Positions 32,596-42,250 of a stretch of 64,000 nt of DNA are shown piece by piece. The stretch's first letter is position 1; each line of letters begins with the position of its first letter. Source of the stretch: Microbacterium sp. SL75 (GTDB lineage Bacteria; Actinomycetota; Actinomycetes; Actinomycetales; Microbacteriaceae); NCBI RefSeq assembly GCF_026625865.1, contig NZ_CP113067.1, forward strand, positions 310,001-374,000. The letters run 5' to 3'. Made by a program: the position numbers and the translations under genes. The notes below the pieces were generated by a model. It worked only from the letters and a program-made list of their open reading frames with translations. It did not search any database and was not told the DNA's origin.

Positions 32596-33201
32596 TCAGC
32601 GCCCGTCGAGCCGCCCGCCCGACTCGCGCAGGTAGCACGCGGCGCACATCGACTCGTACGTCACTTCGCCCTCGATCTGCCCCTCGTCGATGGCGACCTG
32701 ATCGCCGTCGAAGACGAACCGGCCGCCCACCAGCCGTGCGTTGAAGATCGCCTTCCGACCGCACCGGCAGATCGTCTTCAACTCTTCGAGGCTGTGGGCG
32801 ATCTCCATGAGGCGGGCGGATCCGGGGAAGGCCTCGGTGCGGAAGTCGGTGCGGATGCCGTAGGCGAGCACGGGGATGCCGTCGAGCACGGCGATGCGCA
32901 GGAGGTCGTCGACCTGCGCGGCGGTGAAGAACTGCGCCTCATCGACCAGCAGACACGCCACGGGTGCGTGGCCCGCGGCGCCGTGGAAGACCTCGCGCAG
33001 GTCGTCGTCAGGGGCGACGAGGAAGTCGACCGCGCGCTTCACGCCGAGGCGGCTGTCGATCTGATCAGCGCCCTTGGTGTCGATCTCGGGCTTGGCCAGC
33101 AGGACGCGCTGACCACGCTCCTCGTAGTTGTACGCCGCCTGCAGCAGGGCTGTCGACTTGCCCGAGTTCATCGCTCCGTAGCGGAAGTACAGCTTCGCCA
33201 C
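32596..33201 (-). CDS. tdk: Thymidine kinase (class II)
   Basis: A 201-aa salvage enzyme that phosphorylates thymidine. GTG 33201 starts AKLYFRYGAMNSGKST, with the P-loop at residues 9-17; a longer frame would run into mqo. The catalytic segment LLVDEAQFF holds the general-base Glu. Structural zinc ligands are in TICRCGRKA and MCAACYL. The lasso-loop TYESMCA fits class II enzymes. It lies eight bases after the mqo stop, so it is probably cotranscribed with it, without a strong ribosome site of its own. Confidence 0.94.
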   Translation of the reverse strand: MAKLYFRYGAMNSGKSTALLQAAYNYEERGQRVLLAKPEIDTKGADQIDSRLGVKRAVDFLVAPDDDLREVFHGAAGHAPVACLLVDEAQFFTAAQVDDLLRIAVLDGIPVLAYGIRTDFRTEAFPGSARLMEIAHSLEELKTICRCGRKAIFNARLVGGRFVFDGDQVAIDEGQIEGEVTYESMCAACYLRESGGRLDGR

Positions 33202-33208
33202 GCGCGAC

Positions 33209-34681
33209 TCAGGGGTTGATCGCGAGAGCGTGGGCCGTGGCATCCAGCTCTTTGCGCGCGGCGGCGGGGTTCGTGTTCAGCGTCTCGCCGTAGCTGGGGA
33301 TCAGGTTGCGCAGGCGCGGCTCCCAGTCGGCCATGCGCTCGGGGAAGCAGGTCTTGATGAGCCCCAGCATGATGGACACGGCGGTGGAGGCTCCCGGGGA
33401 TGCCCCGAGGAGACCGGCGATCGAGTGGTCGGCTGAGGTGACGACCTCGGTGCCGAACTGGAGCACGCCGCCCTTGTCCTTGTCGCGCTTCATGACCTGG
33501 GCGCGCTGGCCGGCGTCGAGCAGCTCCCAGTCCTTGTCCTTCGCGGTGGGCATGAAGTCGCGAAGGCTGTCGACCTTCTTCGAGTGGGTCTTGAGCAACT
33601 CGCTGACGAGGTACTTGATGAGGCTCGGGTTGTCGACGGCGACCTTGAGCATCGGCAGGATGTTGTGCGGACGCACCTGCGTGACGATGTCGAGCATCGA
33701 GCCGTTCTTGAGGAACTTCGGGCTGAAGGTCGCGAACGGTCCGAACAGCAGCGACGACTCCCCGTCGATCACGCGCGTGTCGAGGTGCGGCACAGACATG
33801 GGGGGTGCACCCACCGACGCCTGCGAGTACACCTTCGCGCGGTGCTTCGCCACGATGTCGGGGTTGGAGGTCTTCAACCACTGCCCGCCGATCGGGAAGA
33901 CACCGTAGCCCTTGATCTCGGGGATTCCCGAGCGCTGCAGGAGTTTGAGGGCCCAGCCGCCCGCGCCGACGAAGACGAACTTCGCATTGATGGAGCCGGG
34001 GGTCCCGCCGATGACGTGGCGGTACGAGACCTCCCACGACCCGTCCTTCTGCTTCTTGAGCTTCTTGACGTCGTGGTTGGTAGCCACCTCGACGCCCTTC
34101 TCGCGCAGGTTCGCGAACAGCTGACGCGTGAGTGAGCCGAAGTCGACGTCGGTGCCGGCGGGCACTCGCGTGGCGGCGAAGGGCTCGCCCTTGCGACGCT
34201 TCTGCATGAGCAGCGGAGCCCACTGGTTGATGACGCGCGAGTCCTCGCTGTACTCGATACCCGCGAACAGCGGCTGCTGCTTGAGGACCTCGTAGCGCTT
34301 GCGGAGGAAGGCGACGTCTTTCTCGCCGCGGACGAACGTCATGTGGGGCGTGGCGTTGATGAACGTCGACGGCTCATCGAGCACGCCCTCGGCGACGAGC
34401 GAGGCCCACAGCTGACGGCTCTGCTGGAACTGCTCGTTGATCGTGACGGCCTTGGCCGGGTCGATCGTGCCGTCCTTGGCCTCGGGCGTGTAGTTGAGCT
34501 CGCACAGCGCCGCGTGACCGGTGCCGGCGTTGTTCCAGGCGTTCGAGCTCTCTTGAGCGACGTCGCTGAGACGCTCGAGCACCGCGATCTTGAGATCGGG
34601 CTGGAGGTCCTTCAGCAGCGTGCCGAGAGTGGCCGACATGATGCCGCCACCGATGAGAAGAACATCGACGTTTTCAGTCAC
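33209..34681 (-). CDS. mqo: Malate:quinone oxidoreductase
   Basis: A 490-aa membrane-associated FAD enzyme that oxidises malate to oxaloacetate and passes electrons to quinone, bypassing malate dehydrogenase. The FAD-binding motif GGGIMSATLG is at residues 11-20. The family hallmark SSNAWNNAGTGHAALCELNYTP follows near residue 45, and the C-terminal GASPGASTAVSIMLGLI closes the FAD site. The length matches class Mqo. A long hairpin upstream (34706-34754) separates it from asd. Confidence 0.97.
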   Translation of the reverse strand: MTENVDVLLIGGGIMSATLGTLLKDLQPDLKIAVLERLSDVAQESSNAWNNAGTGHAALCELNYTPEAKDGTIDPAKAVTINEQFQQSRQLWASLVAEGVLDEPSTFINATPHMTFVRGEKDVAFLRKRYEVLKQQPLFAGIEYSEDSRVINQWAPLLMQKRRKGEPFAATRVPAGTDVDFGSLTRQLFANLREKGVEVATNHDVKKLKKQKDGSWEVSYRHVIGGTPGSINAKFVFVGAGGWALKLLQRSGIPEIKGYGVFPIGGQWLKTSNPDIVAKHRAKVYSQASVGAPPMSVPHLDTRVIDGESSLLFGPFATFSPKFLKNGSMLDIVTQVRPHNILPMLKVAVDNPSLIKYLVSELLKTHSKKVDSLRDFMPTAKDKDWELLDAGQRAQVMKRDKDKGGVLQFGTEVVTSADHSIAGLLGASPGASTAVSIMLGLIKTCFPERMADWEPRLRNLIPSYGETLNTNPAAARKELDATAHALAINP

Positions 34682-34705
34682 CCGTCGATTCTAGGTGCGG
34701 GCCGA

Positions 34706-34754
34706 GAGGTGTCTCGACATCGAGAGAACCGTCGGTTCGATGTCGAGACACCTC
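34706..34754 (-). terminator. Long 18-bp hairpin between asd and mqo
   Basis: An 18-base perfect inverted repeat (34706-34723 with 34737-34754, arms beginning GAGGTGTCTCGACATCGA) around a 13-base centre that itself contains GAACC/GGTTC. A second small palindrome CGGCATCCGGATGCCG follows at 34760-34775. Together they lie directly downstream of asd on its strand and are likely its terminator. Confidence 0.65.
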
Positions 34755-34779
34755 GCACCCGGCATCCGGATGCCGTGTC

Positions 34780-35934
<1,155 letters not shown>

Positions 35935-36082
35935 TCAGCGCCGGCCGCTCCGGCGGTCGTGAACGCCAGGATGGCAGGACCGCTGCTCTCGCACGGCGAA
36001 CAATCCACAGGTGAGACGACGATATGGCACGTGTCGGTGGTCTCGCCCACAATGGCAGGGCACCCCCGTCGCGAGGAGACCG

Positions 36083-37312
36083 ATGAACGACCCGCTGATC
36101 GAAGCCCTGCGTCGCGCCGTCGAGGCCGCACCACTCGACGACGAGTTGCGTCTGCATCTCGCGACGCAGCTCTGGGAACGCGGACTCGCAGACCAGGCCG
36201 TCTCAGAGGCGAGCACCGTTCTATCGCACTCCCCCGCCGACTCGCGGGCCCGCGAACTGCTCGCTCGAGCGCTGGGTGCGCCCGCGGCCCCCGACCCGGC
36301 GAGCCTCAGACCTGCGGCCCCTCCCTCCCCACCCCGTCCGGAGGCCGGCTTCGACTGGTCGGCCGCCGAGACCGAGGTGGGTCACATCGCGCGGCCCGCG
36401 TTCGTCGACGGCGAGAGTGCCCCGGCGTTCGACGCGCACGACCTGCAGCGACCCACGACGACCCTCACCGATGTCGGCGGCATGTCCCAGGTGAAAGAGC
36501 GGCTGAATGCGGCGTTCCTCGCCCCGCTGAAGAATCCCGAGCTGCGTGCGCTCTACGGCAAGAGCCTGCGGGGCGGACTGCTCATGTACGGACCGCCGGG
36601 GTGCGGCAAGACGTTCATCGCCCGTGCGATCGCCGGCGAACTCGGGGCGTCGTTCCTCTCCGTCGGCATCAGCGACATCCTCGACCGGTACATGGGCGAG
36701 AGCGAGCACAACGTCCGAGACCTCTTCCAGCTTGCGCGCCGCGACGCCCCGACGGTCATCTTCCTTGACGAGTTGGATGCCATTGGGCAGCGCCGTTCGC
36801 AGGCCCGCCACAGCGGGATGCGCGGGGTCGTCGTCGCCCTGCTCGAAGAACTCGACGGTGTCGCCAGCGACAACGAGGGCGTCTTCGTCCTTGCGGCGAC
36901 GAATCAGCCGTGGGATGTCGATCCCGCCTTGAGGCGACCGGGCCGCCTCGACCGCACGGTGCTGGTCCTCCCTCCCGACGATGAGGCTCGGCGGGCCATC
37001 TTCCGCCACCACCTGGCCCGCCGTCCCGTCGAGGGTGTCGATCTCGCGGAGCTCGCACGGCTGACCGACGGCTACAGCGGCGCCGACATCGCCTATGTCT
37101 GCGAGGTCGCGAGCGAGAACGCGCTGCTCGAGAGCGCACGAACCGGCACGGCGCGTCTCATCGGCATGGACGATCTGCGACATGGCGTCGCTCAGACCAC
37201 CTCGTCTACGGGCCCCTGGCTCGAGGCGGCCCGTAACATCGTCCGTTTCGGCGAAGACGACGGCACCTTCACCCAGTTGCGCGACTACCTCAAAAGCGTG
37301 CGCCGCCTGTGA
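36083..37312 (+). CDS. TPR-AAA+ ATPase (Cdc48/FtsH-like ATPase domain)
   Basis: A 409-aa protein starting at ATG 36083 behind GAGGAG. Residues 1-70 form a TPR-like helical region (LRLHLATQLWERGLADQAVSEA). After a Pro-rich linker, a single classical AAA module follows: TLTDVGGMSQVKERL, Walker A GPPGCGKT (170-177), the pore-like YMGESEHNVRDLFQLA, Walker B VIFLDELDAIG, sensor AATNQPWDVDPALRRPGRLDR with the arginine fingers, and lid DGYSGADIAYVCEVA. This is a VCP/proteasomal-type ATPase, but with one domain and a TPR instead of a substrate-binding barrel. Overlaps the next gene (GTGA), a TPR membrane protein that is its likely partner. Function unknown. Confidence 0.85.
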   Translation: MNDPLIEALRRAVEAAPLDDELRLHLATQLWERGLADQAVSEASTVLSHSPADSRARELLARALGAPAAPDPASLRPAAPPSPPRPEAGFDWSAAETEVGHIARPAFVDGESAPAFDAHDLQRPTTTLTDVGGMSQVKERLNAAFLAPLKNPELRALYGKSLRGGLLMYGPPGCGKTFIARAIAGELGASFLSVGISDILDRYMGESEHNVRDLFQLARRDAPTVIFLDELDAIGQRRSQARHSGMRGVVVALLEELDGVASDNEGVFVLAATNQPWDVDPALRRPGRLDRTVLVLPPDDEARRAIFRHHLARRPVEGVDLAELARLTDGYSGADIAYVCEVASENALLESARTGTARLIGMDDLRHGVAQTTSSTGPWLEAARNIVRFGEDDGTFTQLRDYLKSVRRL

Positions 37313-38583
37313 GCGACGACGCACGGGCACTCCGTAACGCCGATACGCTGCTGAGCCTCGGACGGCGCCAACAGGCACTGAAGGAGGCGGGAGCGGTGCT
37401 CGCGCGGGACCCCGGCAACGCAGAAGCACAGCGGATCGTCGGAGAGGCCCTGGTCGAGCTGGAGCGCTGGGACGAACTCACGCCGCTCGCCCGAGACGCG
37501 GTGTCATCGTTTCCTGACGACGCGTGGGCGTGGCGCCTGCTCGCCCTCACCCAGATGGAGACCGCCCACGAGGCAGAGGCCCTGTACGCCGCCAACCGTC
37601 TGTACGCTCTGGCCCCCGAGGTCTCGTTCGCGGTGTTCACCTACGCGCGCGTCCTGCATGCCTTCGGTCGCGCCGCCGAGGCCATCCCCGCCCTCGAGCG
37701 CGCGCTCGAGACGCAGCCCGATGACATCGATCTGCACCTCGCGCGCGCGACGTGCTTGTGGAAGGTGGGCCGCTCGCGCGAAGCTCGCGAGAGTGTCGCC
37801 TTTGCGCTACGCATCGACCCGACGAACGACGATGCCCAACGCGTCCTCGCCGTCTTCGGCGGACCGGGTCAGCGCGGATCCGACGCCCTCCTCGAGACGG
37901 CTCGTCGCGTGGCGAAGGCCCCCGGCGACGACGACAACGAGGTCTTCTTCGAGCTCGCCGCCAGCAGGGCGCTGGTTTTCCCCGTCTCGGTCGTCCTCGG
38001 CCTGTGCGTGGCCCTGCTCGCGGTCTGCGTTCCGACCGGCGGCCTGTGGGGATGGCGCATCGACACCGGCCTCGGTCATCTCGCCGGCGCGATTGTCCAG
38101 GCCCTCCTGTTCTCGGGAGCCATCGCCATCCTGGGATTGTGGCTCCGGCGCATGCAGCGCAACCTGGGTGATCTGTTTCGCTCCATCGTCGCGTCTCGGA
38201 TGGACGATGGGCCCCTGTCGAAGTTCACTTCGTGGGCGATCGCGGGTGCTCTCGTCCTCGACCTCATCGGCATCGTCGTCTACGCCACGGCGGGCGATCC
38301 CCTCGGCACTCTCGGATTGACCCTGGGACTGTGCAGCGCCTACGCGGGCGGTGTGCTGGTGGTCCTGTTCCAGCTCATGACCCGCGGCCTGGTCTCGCGC
38401 GCGATGACGAGACCCGCCGGACTGCTCGTGCTCCTGTGGCCGGGGGCGATCGCCGGAGTGGTCCTTCTCGGGCTCTTCCTCATCGGCGCGGTGCTGTACA
38501 TCATCGTCTGGTCGTTCTCGGGTGACCGGTTGCCGGAGCCCTTTCCCCGGACCGATCAGGAAAGACGGGAGACGTCGAACTAG
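37309..38583 (+). CDS. TPR protein with C-terminal membrane domain
   Basis: A 424-aa protein starting at GTG 37309 inside the stop of the AAA ATPase gene. The N-terminal ~190 residues are tetratricopeptide repeats (LLSLGRRQQALKEAGAVLARDP, AEAIPALERALETQPDD, VGRSREARESVAFALRIDP). The C-terminal half has about five membrane helices (VFPVSVVLGLCVALLAVC, IVQALLFSGAIAILGLWL, WAIAGALVLDLIGIVVYA, GLCSAYAGGVLVVLF, LLVLLWPGAIAGVVLLGLF). The tail is short and charged. Tight coupling suggests it recruits the TPR-AAA protein to the membrane. No characterised family is recognised. Confidence 0.8.
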   Translation: MSDDARALRNADTLLSLGRRQQALKEAGAVLARDPGNAEAQRIVGEALVELERWDELTPLARDAVSSFPDDAWAWRLLALTQMETAHEAEALYAANRLYALAPEVSFAVFTYARVLHAFGRAAEAIPALERALETQPDDIDLHLARATCLWKVGRSREARESVAFALRIDPTNDDAQRVLAVFGGPGQRGSDALLETARRVAKAPGDDDNEVFFELAASRALVFPVSVVLGLCVALLAVCVPTGGLWGWRIDTGLGHLAGAIVQALLFSGAIAILGLWLRRMQRNLGDLFRSIVASRMDDGPLSKFTSWAIAGALVLDLIGIVVYATAGDPLGTLGLTLGLCSAYAGGVLVVLFQLMTRGLVSRAMTRPAGLLVLLWPGAIAGVVLLGLFLIGAVLYIIVWSFSGDRLPEPFPRTDQERRETSN

Positions 38584-38685
38584 TCGGCGTCACCGATCAC
38601 GCCATCCCGAGACGCGCCTGCGTCGTTCTGGAACGCGGCGACCTCCGCGCCCAGCGACATCCTGCGCGTCGAGGCGAGACGGTGA

Positions 38686-39972
38686 TCAGCGACCGGTGCC
38701 GGCGTGGACGGTCGCCTCGGCGTCACCGTCGAGCCCGTAGGCCGTGTGCACGAGACGGGCGGCCTCGGCGAGGTCGACACCACGCACCACGACCGAGATG
38801 CGGATCTCGGAGGTCGAGATCATCTCGATGTTGACGCCAGCCAGGCTGAGCGCCTCGAAGAGAGTCGCCGAAACGCCCGAGTGCGTGCGCATGCCCGCGC
38901 CGACGACGGAGAGCTTGCCGATCTGGTCGTCGTGCACGAGGCTTTCGAACCCGACCTCGGCCTGCTCCGCGGCGAGCGCCTTGAGGGCCGCGGTGGCGTC
39001 GGTCTTGGGCAGCGTGAACGAGATATCGGTGCGGCTCGTGGCAGCGGCCGAGACGTTCTGCACGATCATGTCGACGTTCGCGCCGGACTTGGCGACGATC
39101 TTGAAGATGTCGGCGGCCTTGCCGGGCACGTCGGGCACACCGATGACGGTGATCTTGGCCTGGCTGAGGTCGGTGGCGACGCCGGCGACGATGGGCTCTT
39201 CCATGACTTCTCTTTCGGGGACGAGTGCGGAGGTCTTCGAAGCGTCGAGCACCCAGGTGCCCTCGCCCGAGCTGAACGTGGAACGGGCGTGGATGAGGAC
39301 GCCGTGACGACGCGCGTACTCGACCGCGCGGATGTAGAGGACCTTCGCGCCATTGGCGGCGAGCTCGAGCATCTCCTCGCTGCCGACACGGTCGAGCTTG
39401 CGCGCGAGGGGCACGACGCGGGGATCCGCGGTGAAGATGCCGTCCACGTCGCTGTAGATCTCGCAGACATCGGCCTTCAGCGCCGCGGCGAGCGCCACGG
39501 CCGTGGTGTCGGATCCGCCACGACCGAGGGTCGTGATGTCGCGGGTGTCGCGGTTGAAGCCCTGGAAGCCCGCGACGATCACGATCGCTCCCTCGTCGAG
39601 CGCCTCGCGAAGGCGGACGGGCGTGACATCGACGATGCGGGCTGCGCCGTGCGTGGCATCCGTGATCATTCCGGCCTGGCTGCCGGTGAAGGAGCGCGCC
39701 TCGAAGCCCATCGAGTGGATCGCCATCGCCAGCAACGCCATCGAGATGCGCTCCCCGCTGGAGAGCAGCATGTCGAGCTCGCGCGGCGCAGGGATGGGCG
39801 CGACCTGGTTCGCCAGATCGAGCAGCTCGTCGGTGGTGTCGCCCATCGCGCTGACGGCGACGACGACCTCATGACCCGCGCGGCGGGTGTCGACGATGCG
39901 CTTGGCGACCCGCTTGATGCTCTCGGCGTCGGCGACGGACGAACCGCCGTACTTCTGGACGATCAGAGCCAT
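38686..39972 (-). CDS. lysC: Aspartate kinase
   Basis: A 428-aa enzyme for the first, feedback-regulated step of the aspartate pathway. ATG 39972 ([13 protein letters not shown]) with GGGAG upstream is chosen over the longer frame. The kinase domain carries [17 protein letters not shown] and [16 protein letters not shown]. Two C-terminal ACT domains ([21 protein letters not shown] and [22 protein letters not shown]) bind lysine and/or threonine. An internal start giving a separate beta subunit, as in Corynebacterium, is possible but not verified. Divergent from a ThrE-type exporter. Confidence 0.96.
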   Translation of the reverse strand: MALIVQKYGGSSVADAESIKRVAKRIVDTRRAGHEVVVAVSAMGDTTDELLDLANQVAPIPAPRELDMLLSSGERISMALLAMAIHSMGFEARSFTGSQAGMITDATHGAARIVDVTPVRLREALDEGAIVIVAGFQGFNRDTRDITTLGRGGSDTTAVALAAALKADVCEIYSDVDGIFTADPRVVPLARKLDRVGSEEMLELAANGAKVLYIRAVEYARRHGVLIHARSTFSSGEGTWVLDASKTSALVPEREVMEEPIVAGVATDLSQAKITVIGVPDVPGKAADIFKIVAKSGANVDMIVQNVSAAATSRTDISFTLPKTDATAALKALAAEQAEVGFESLVHDDQIGKLSVVGAGMRTHSGVSATLFEALSLAGVNIEMISTSEIRISVVVRGVDLAEAARLVHTAYGLDGDAEATVHAGTGR

Positions 39973-40154
39973 GAGGAGAACTCCCGGAGAGGTCGCGCGT
40001 CGGGATGCCACGACGGGGCGCTCGTGCCGCGCCCGAGGATCATCCTAGAGGCGGGCGCATACCGCCTCCGTCATGGGTCGACGCCGGGAGAAATCGCAGA
40101 GCCCGTCGATAGGATCGAACCCTCCCTCTCTCCCCCTTCTCTGGAGGCCCGCGG

Positions 40155-41552
40155 TTGTCCCCCACCCCGCGCCGACTGCTGTCGTCTTTGCGCCGGCTCG
40201 TCCATGTCGACGAGGTCTCCTCCCCCGACACGACGTTGCTTCCGATCATCGATGAGGCCCTGTCGACGCGCATTCTCGATCTCGCCATCCGCATCGGCGA
40301 GACCATGCTCGTCGTCGGTGCCCCGGCCAACGAGGTGACCCTCACGATCGTTCGGGTGTGCGGGGCGTACGGACTCGACCCGGTGCACGTCGACGTGACC
40401 TACAACTCGATCACGATCGCGCACAGCCGCCCGGGCGCGAGCCACCCGACCACCCTGCTGCGCGTGGTGCGGGGCTCGGTCCCCGACCACGCGAAGCTGC
40501 AGCGCCTGCAGGCCCTGGTGCAGGAGATCACCGGCGGCCTGGGGCTCGACGATGCGATTGTGCGGTGCCGGGCCATCCGTCGCCTGCCCTTCCGCTATCG
40601 CCCCGCGATCGTCATCGCCTCACAGGCGTCGCTCGCCGCGGGAGTGGCGATCATGTTCGGGGCGAACTGGCTCGCCCTCGTGCTGTCCTTCATCGCCGCG
40701 GCCCTCGCCGCCACCACGCAATACGTGCTGGCGCGCGCGCGTGTGCCGTACTTCTTCGCGCAGATCGCCGGCGGTTTCGTCCTCACCGTCTTCGCGGCGC
40801 TGTCGCCGCTGCTGCGCTACACCGGTCTCGACGCGGCCGCGGCCATCAGACCGTCGGTGATCGTGGCATCCGGAATCGTCCTGATGCTCGCCGGTCTCAC
40901 CGTCGTGGGCGCGGCACAGGATGCCATCGACGGCTTCGCTCTGACCGCGACGGGACGCATCCTCGAACTCACCACGCAGACTCTCGGCGTGGTGCTGGGG
41001 ATTCTCGCGGGGCTCGAAACGGTGCGCGTTCTCGGGATGGGGATGTCGCCGCCGTCGAACGCGCTGCCGCTCGGACCCGTCGGCGTCCAGTTCGTGGGAG
41101 CCGCGGTGATCGCCATCGCTGTCGCGGTGTTCAACGGTGCCGGCGCGCGCATCGTCGTGGTGAGCGCCGCCCTCAGCCTGGTGGCCTGGGCGGGCTACGT
41201 CGCGGCCTCCGGCCTCGGCTTCGAGGTCGCCGCCGCGAGCGGCGTGGGAGCCTTCGTCGGAAGCTTCGCGGGCATCGTGGTCGCCTACCGGTTGCACGTG
41301 CCGTCGGTGGCGATCACGACCGCGGCGATCCTCCCGCTCGTGCCCGGTGCCGCGGTCTTCCGAGGTCTTCTCGGGATCGTGGAGTCGGGCCAGGATCCTG
41401 CCGTGCTCATGACCGGGGTCACCACGCTCGCCGGGGCGGCGACCATCGGCATCGCCCTCGCCGTCGGTGCTTCTCTCGGCATCTATCTGGGCCAGCCCGT
41501 GCGGGCGACCCTGTCGAGCGTCACCCGGGTGCGAGCGCGCGTGCGGCGGTAA
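40155..41552 (+). CDS. thrE: ThrE-family threonine/serine exporter
   Basis: A 465-aa inner-membrane exporter. TTG 40155 follows GGAGG at eight bases. The N-terminal cytoplasmic domain (LDLAIRIGETMLVVGAPANEV, HVDVTYNSITIAHSR) and about ten helices in the C-terminal part match the ThrE (DUF1212) fused type, known for threonine and serine efflux in Corynebacterium. Its place opposite lysC fits export of an aspartate-family amino acid. The last nine codons (GTGCGAGCGCGCGTGCGGCG) are repeated just downstream (41591-41618), a sign of a small tandem duplication past the stop. Confidence 0.9.
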   Translation: MSPTPRRLLSSLRRLVHVDEVSSPDTTLLPIIDEALSTRILDLAIRIGETMLVVGAPANEVTLTIVRVCGAYGLDPVHVDVTYNSITIAHSRPGASHPTTLLRVVRGSVPDHAKLQRLQALVQEITGGLGLDDAIVRCRAIRRLPFRYRPAIVIASQASLAAGVAIMFGANWLALVLSFIAAALAATTQYVLARARVPYFFAQIAGGFVLTVFAALSPLLRYTGLDAAAAIRPSVIVASGIVLMLAGLTVVGAAQDAIDGFALTATGRILELTTQTLGVVLGILAGLETVRVLGMGMSPPSNALPLGPVGVQFVGAAVIAIAVAVFNGAGARIVVVSAALSLVAWAGYVAASGLGFEVAAASGVGAFVGSFAGIVVAYRLHVPSVAITTAAILPLVPGAAVFRGLLGIVESGQDPAVLMTGVTTLAGAATIGIALAVGASLGIYLGQPVRATLSSVTRVRARVRR

Positions 41553-41618
41553 CCGGCGCCGGCCCGCGCGGACGACCCCGTCGGTTATTCCCCGGGTGCG
41601 AGCGCGCGTGCGGCGGTA
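41524..41618. repeat. 28-bp direct repeat spanning the thrE stop
   Basis: CCCGGGTGCGAGCGCGCGTG plus CGGCGGTA occurs at 41524-41551, where it encodes the last residues of ThrE and part of its stop, and again unchanged at 41591-41618. The copies are 67 bases apart. The second copy is non-coding. Confidence 0.9.
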
Positions 41619-41656
41619 GCGGGGGTGCCGGGATGCCCTGACCCCGCGGACGGTCG

Positions 41657-42250
41657 TCAGAGCGTCCGACGACCCTCGAAGGCGCGGCCCAGGGTCACTT
41701 CGTCGGCGTACTCCAGGTCGCCGCCGACGGGGAGACCGGATGCCAAACGCGTCACGCGGATCTCGAGGGTGTGCAGCAGCCGGCTGAGGTAGGTCGCCGT
41801 GGCCTCTCCCTCGAGGTTGGGGTTCGTCGCCAGGATGACCTCTTGAACGGTGCCGTCGGCGAGGCGCTGCATGAGTTGGGTGACGCGCAGATCGTCGGGA
41901 CCGATCCCCGCGATGGGGCTGATGGCGCCGCCTAGCACGTGGTAGAGGCCGCGGAACTCGCGGGTGCGTTCGATCGCCGCGACGTCTTTGGCGTCTTCGA
42001 CCACGCAGATCAAGGTCGCATTGCGACGCGGGTCGCGACAGATCGAGCAGCGGTCCTGCTCGGAGACGTTGCCGCAGATCTCGCAGAACTTCACCTTGTC
42101 GCGGATCTCTCCGAGCAGCGTCGACAGGCGCGATACATCGAACGACGGCGACTGCAGGATGTGGAATGCGATGCGCTGAGCCGACTTCGGGCCGATGCCC
42201 GGAAGGCGGCCGAACTCGTCGATCAGGTCTTGGACGATGCCGTCGTACAT
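41657..42250 (-). CDS. recR: Recombination protein RecR
   Basis: A 197-aa DNA repair protein that, with RecO/RecF, loads RecA at gaps. An N-terminal helix-hairpin-helix ([17 protein letters not shown]) precedes a four-Cys zinc finger (Cys56, 59, 68, 71: [17 protein letters not shown]), a toprim domain ([20 protein letters not shown]) and a Walker B-like C-terminus ([20 protein letters not shown]). Its ATG overlaps the dnaX stop by four bases (ATGA); dnaX-recR order is conserved across bacteria. Confidence 0.97.
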   Translation of the reverse strand: MYDGIVQDLIDEFGRLPGIGPKSAQRIAFHILQSPSFDVSRLSTLLGEIRDKVKFCEICGNVSEQDRCSICRDPRRNATLICVVEDAKDVAAIERTREFRGLYHVLGGAISPIAGIGPDDLRVTQLMQRLADGTVQEVILATNPNLEGEATATYLSRLLHTLEIRVTRLASGLPVGGDLEYADEVTLGRAFEGRRTL

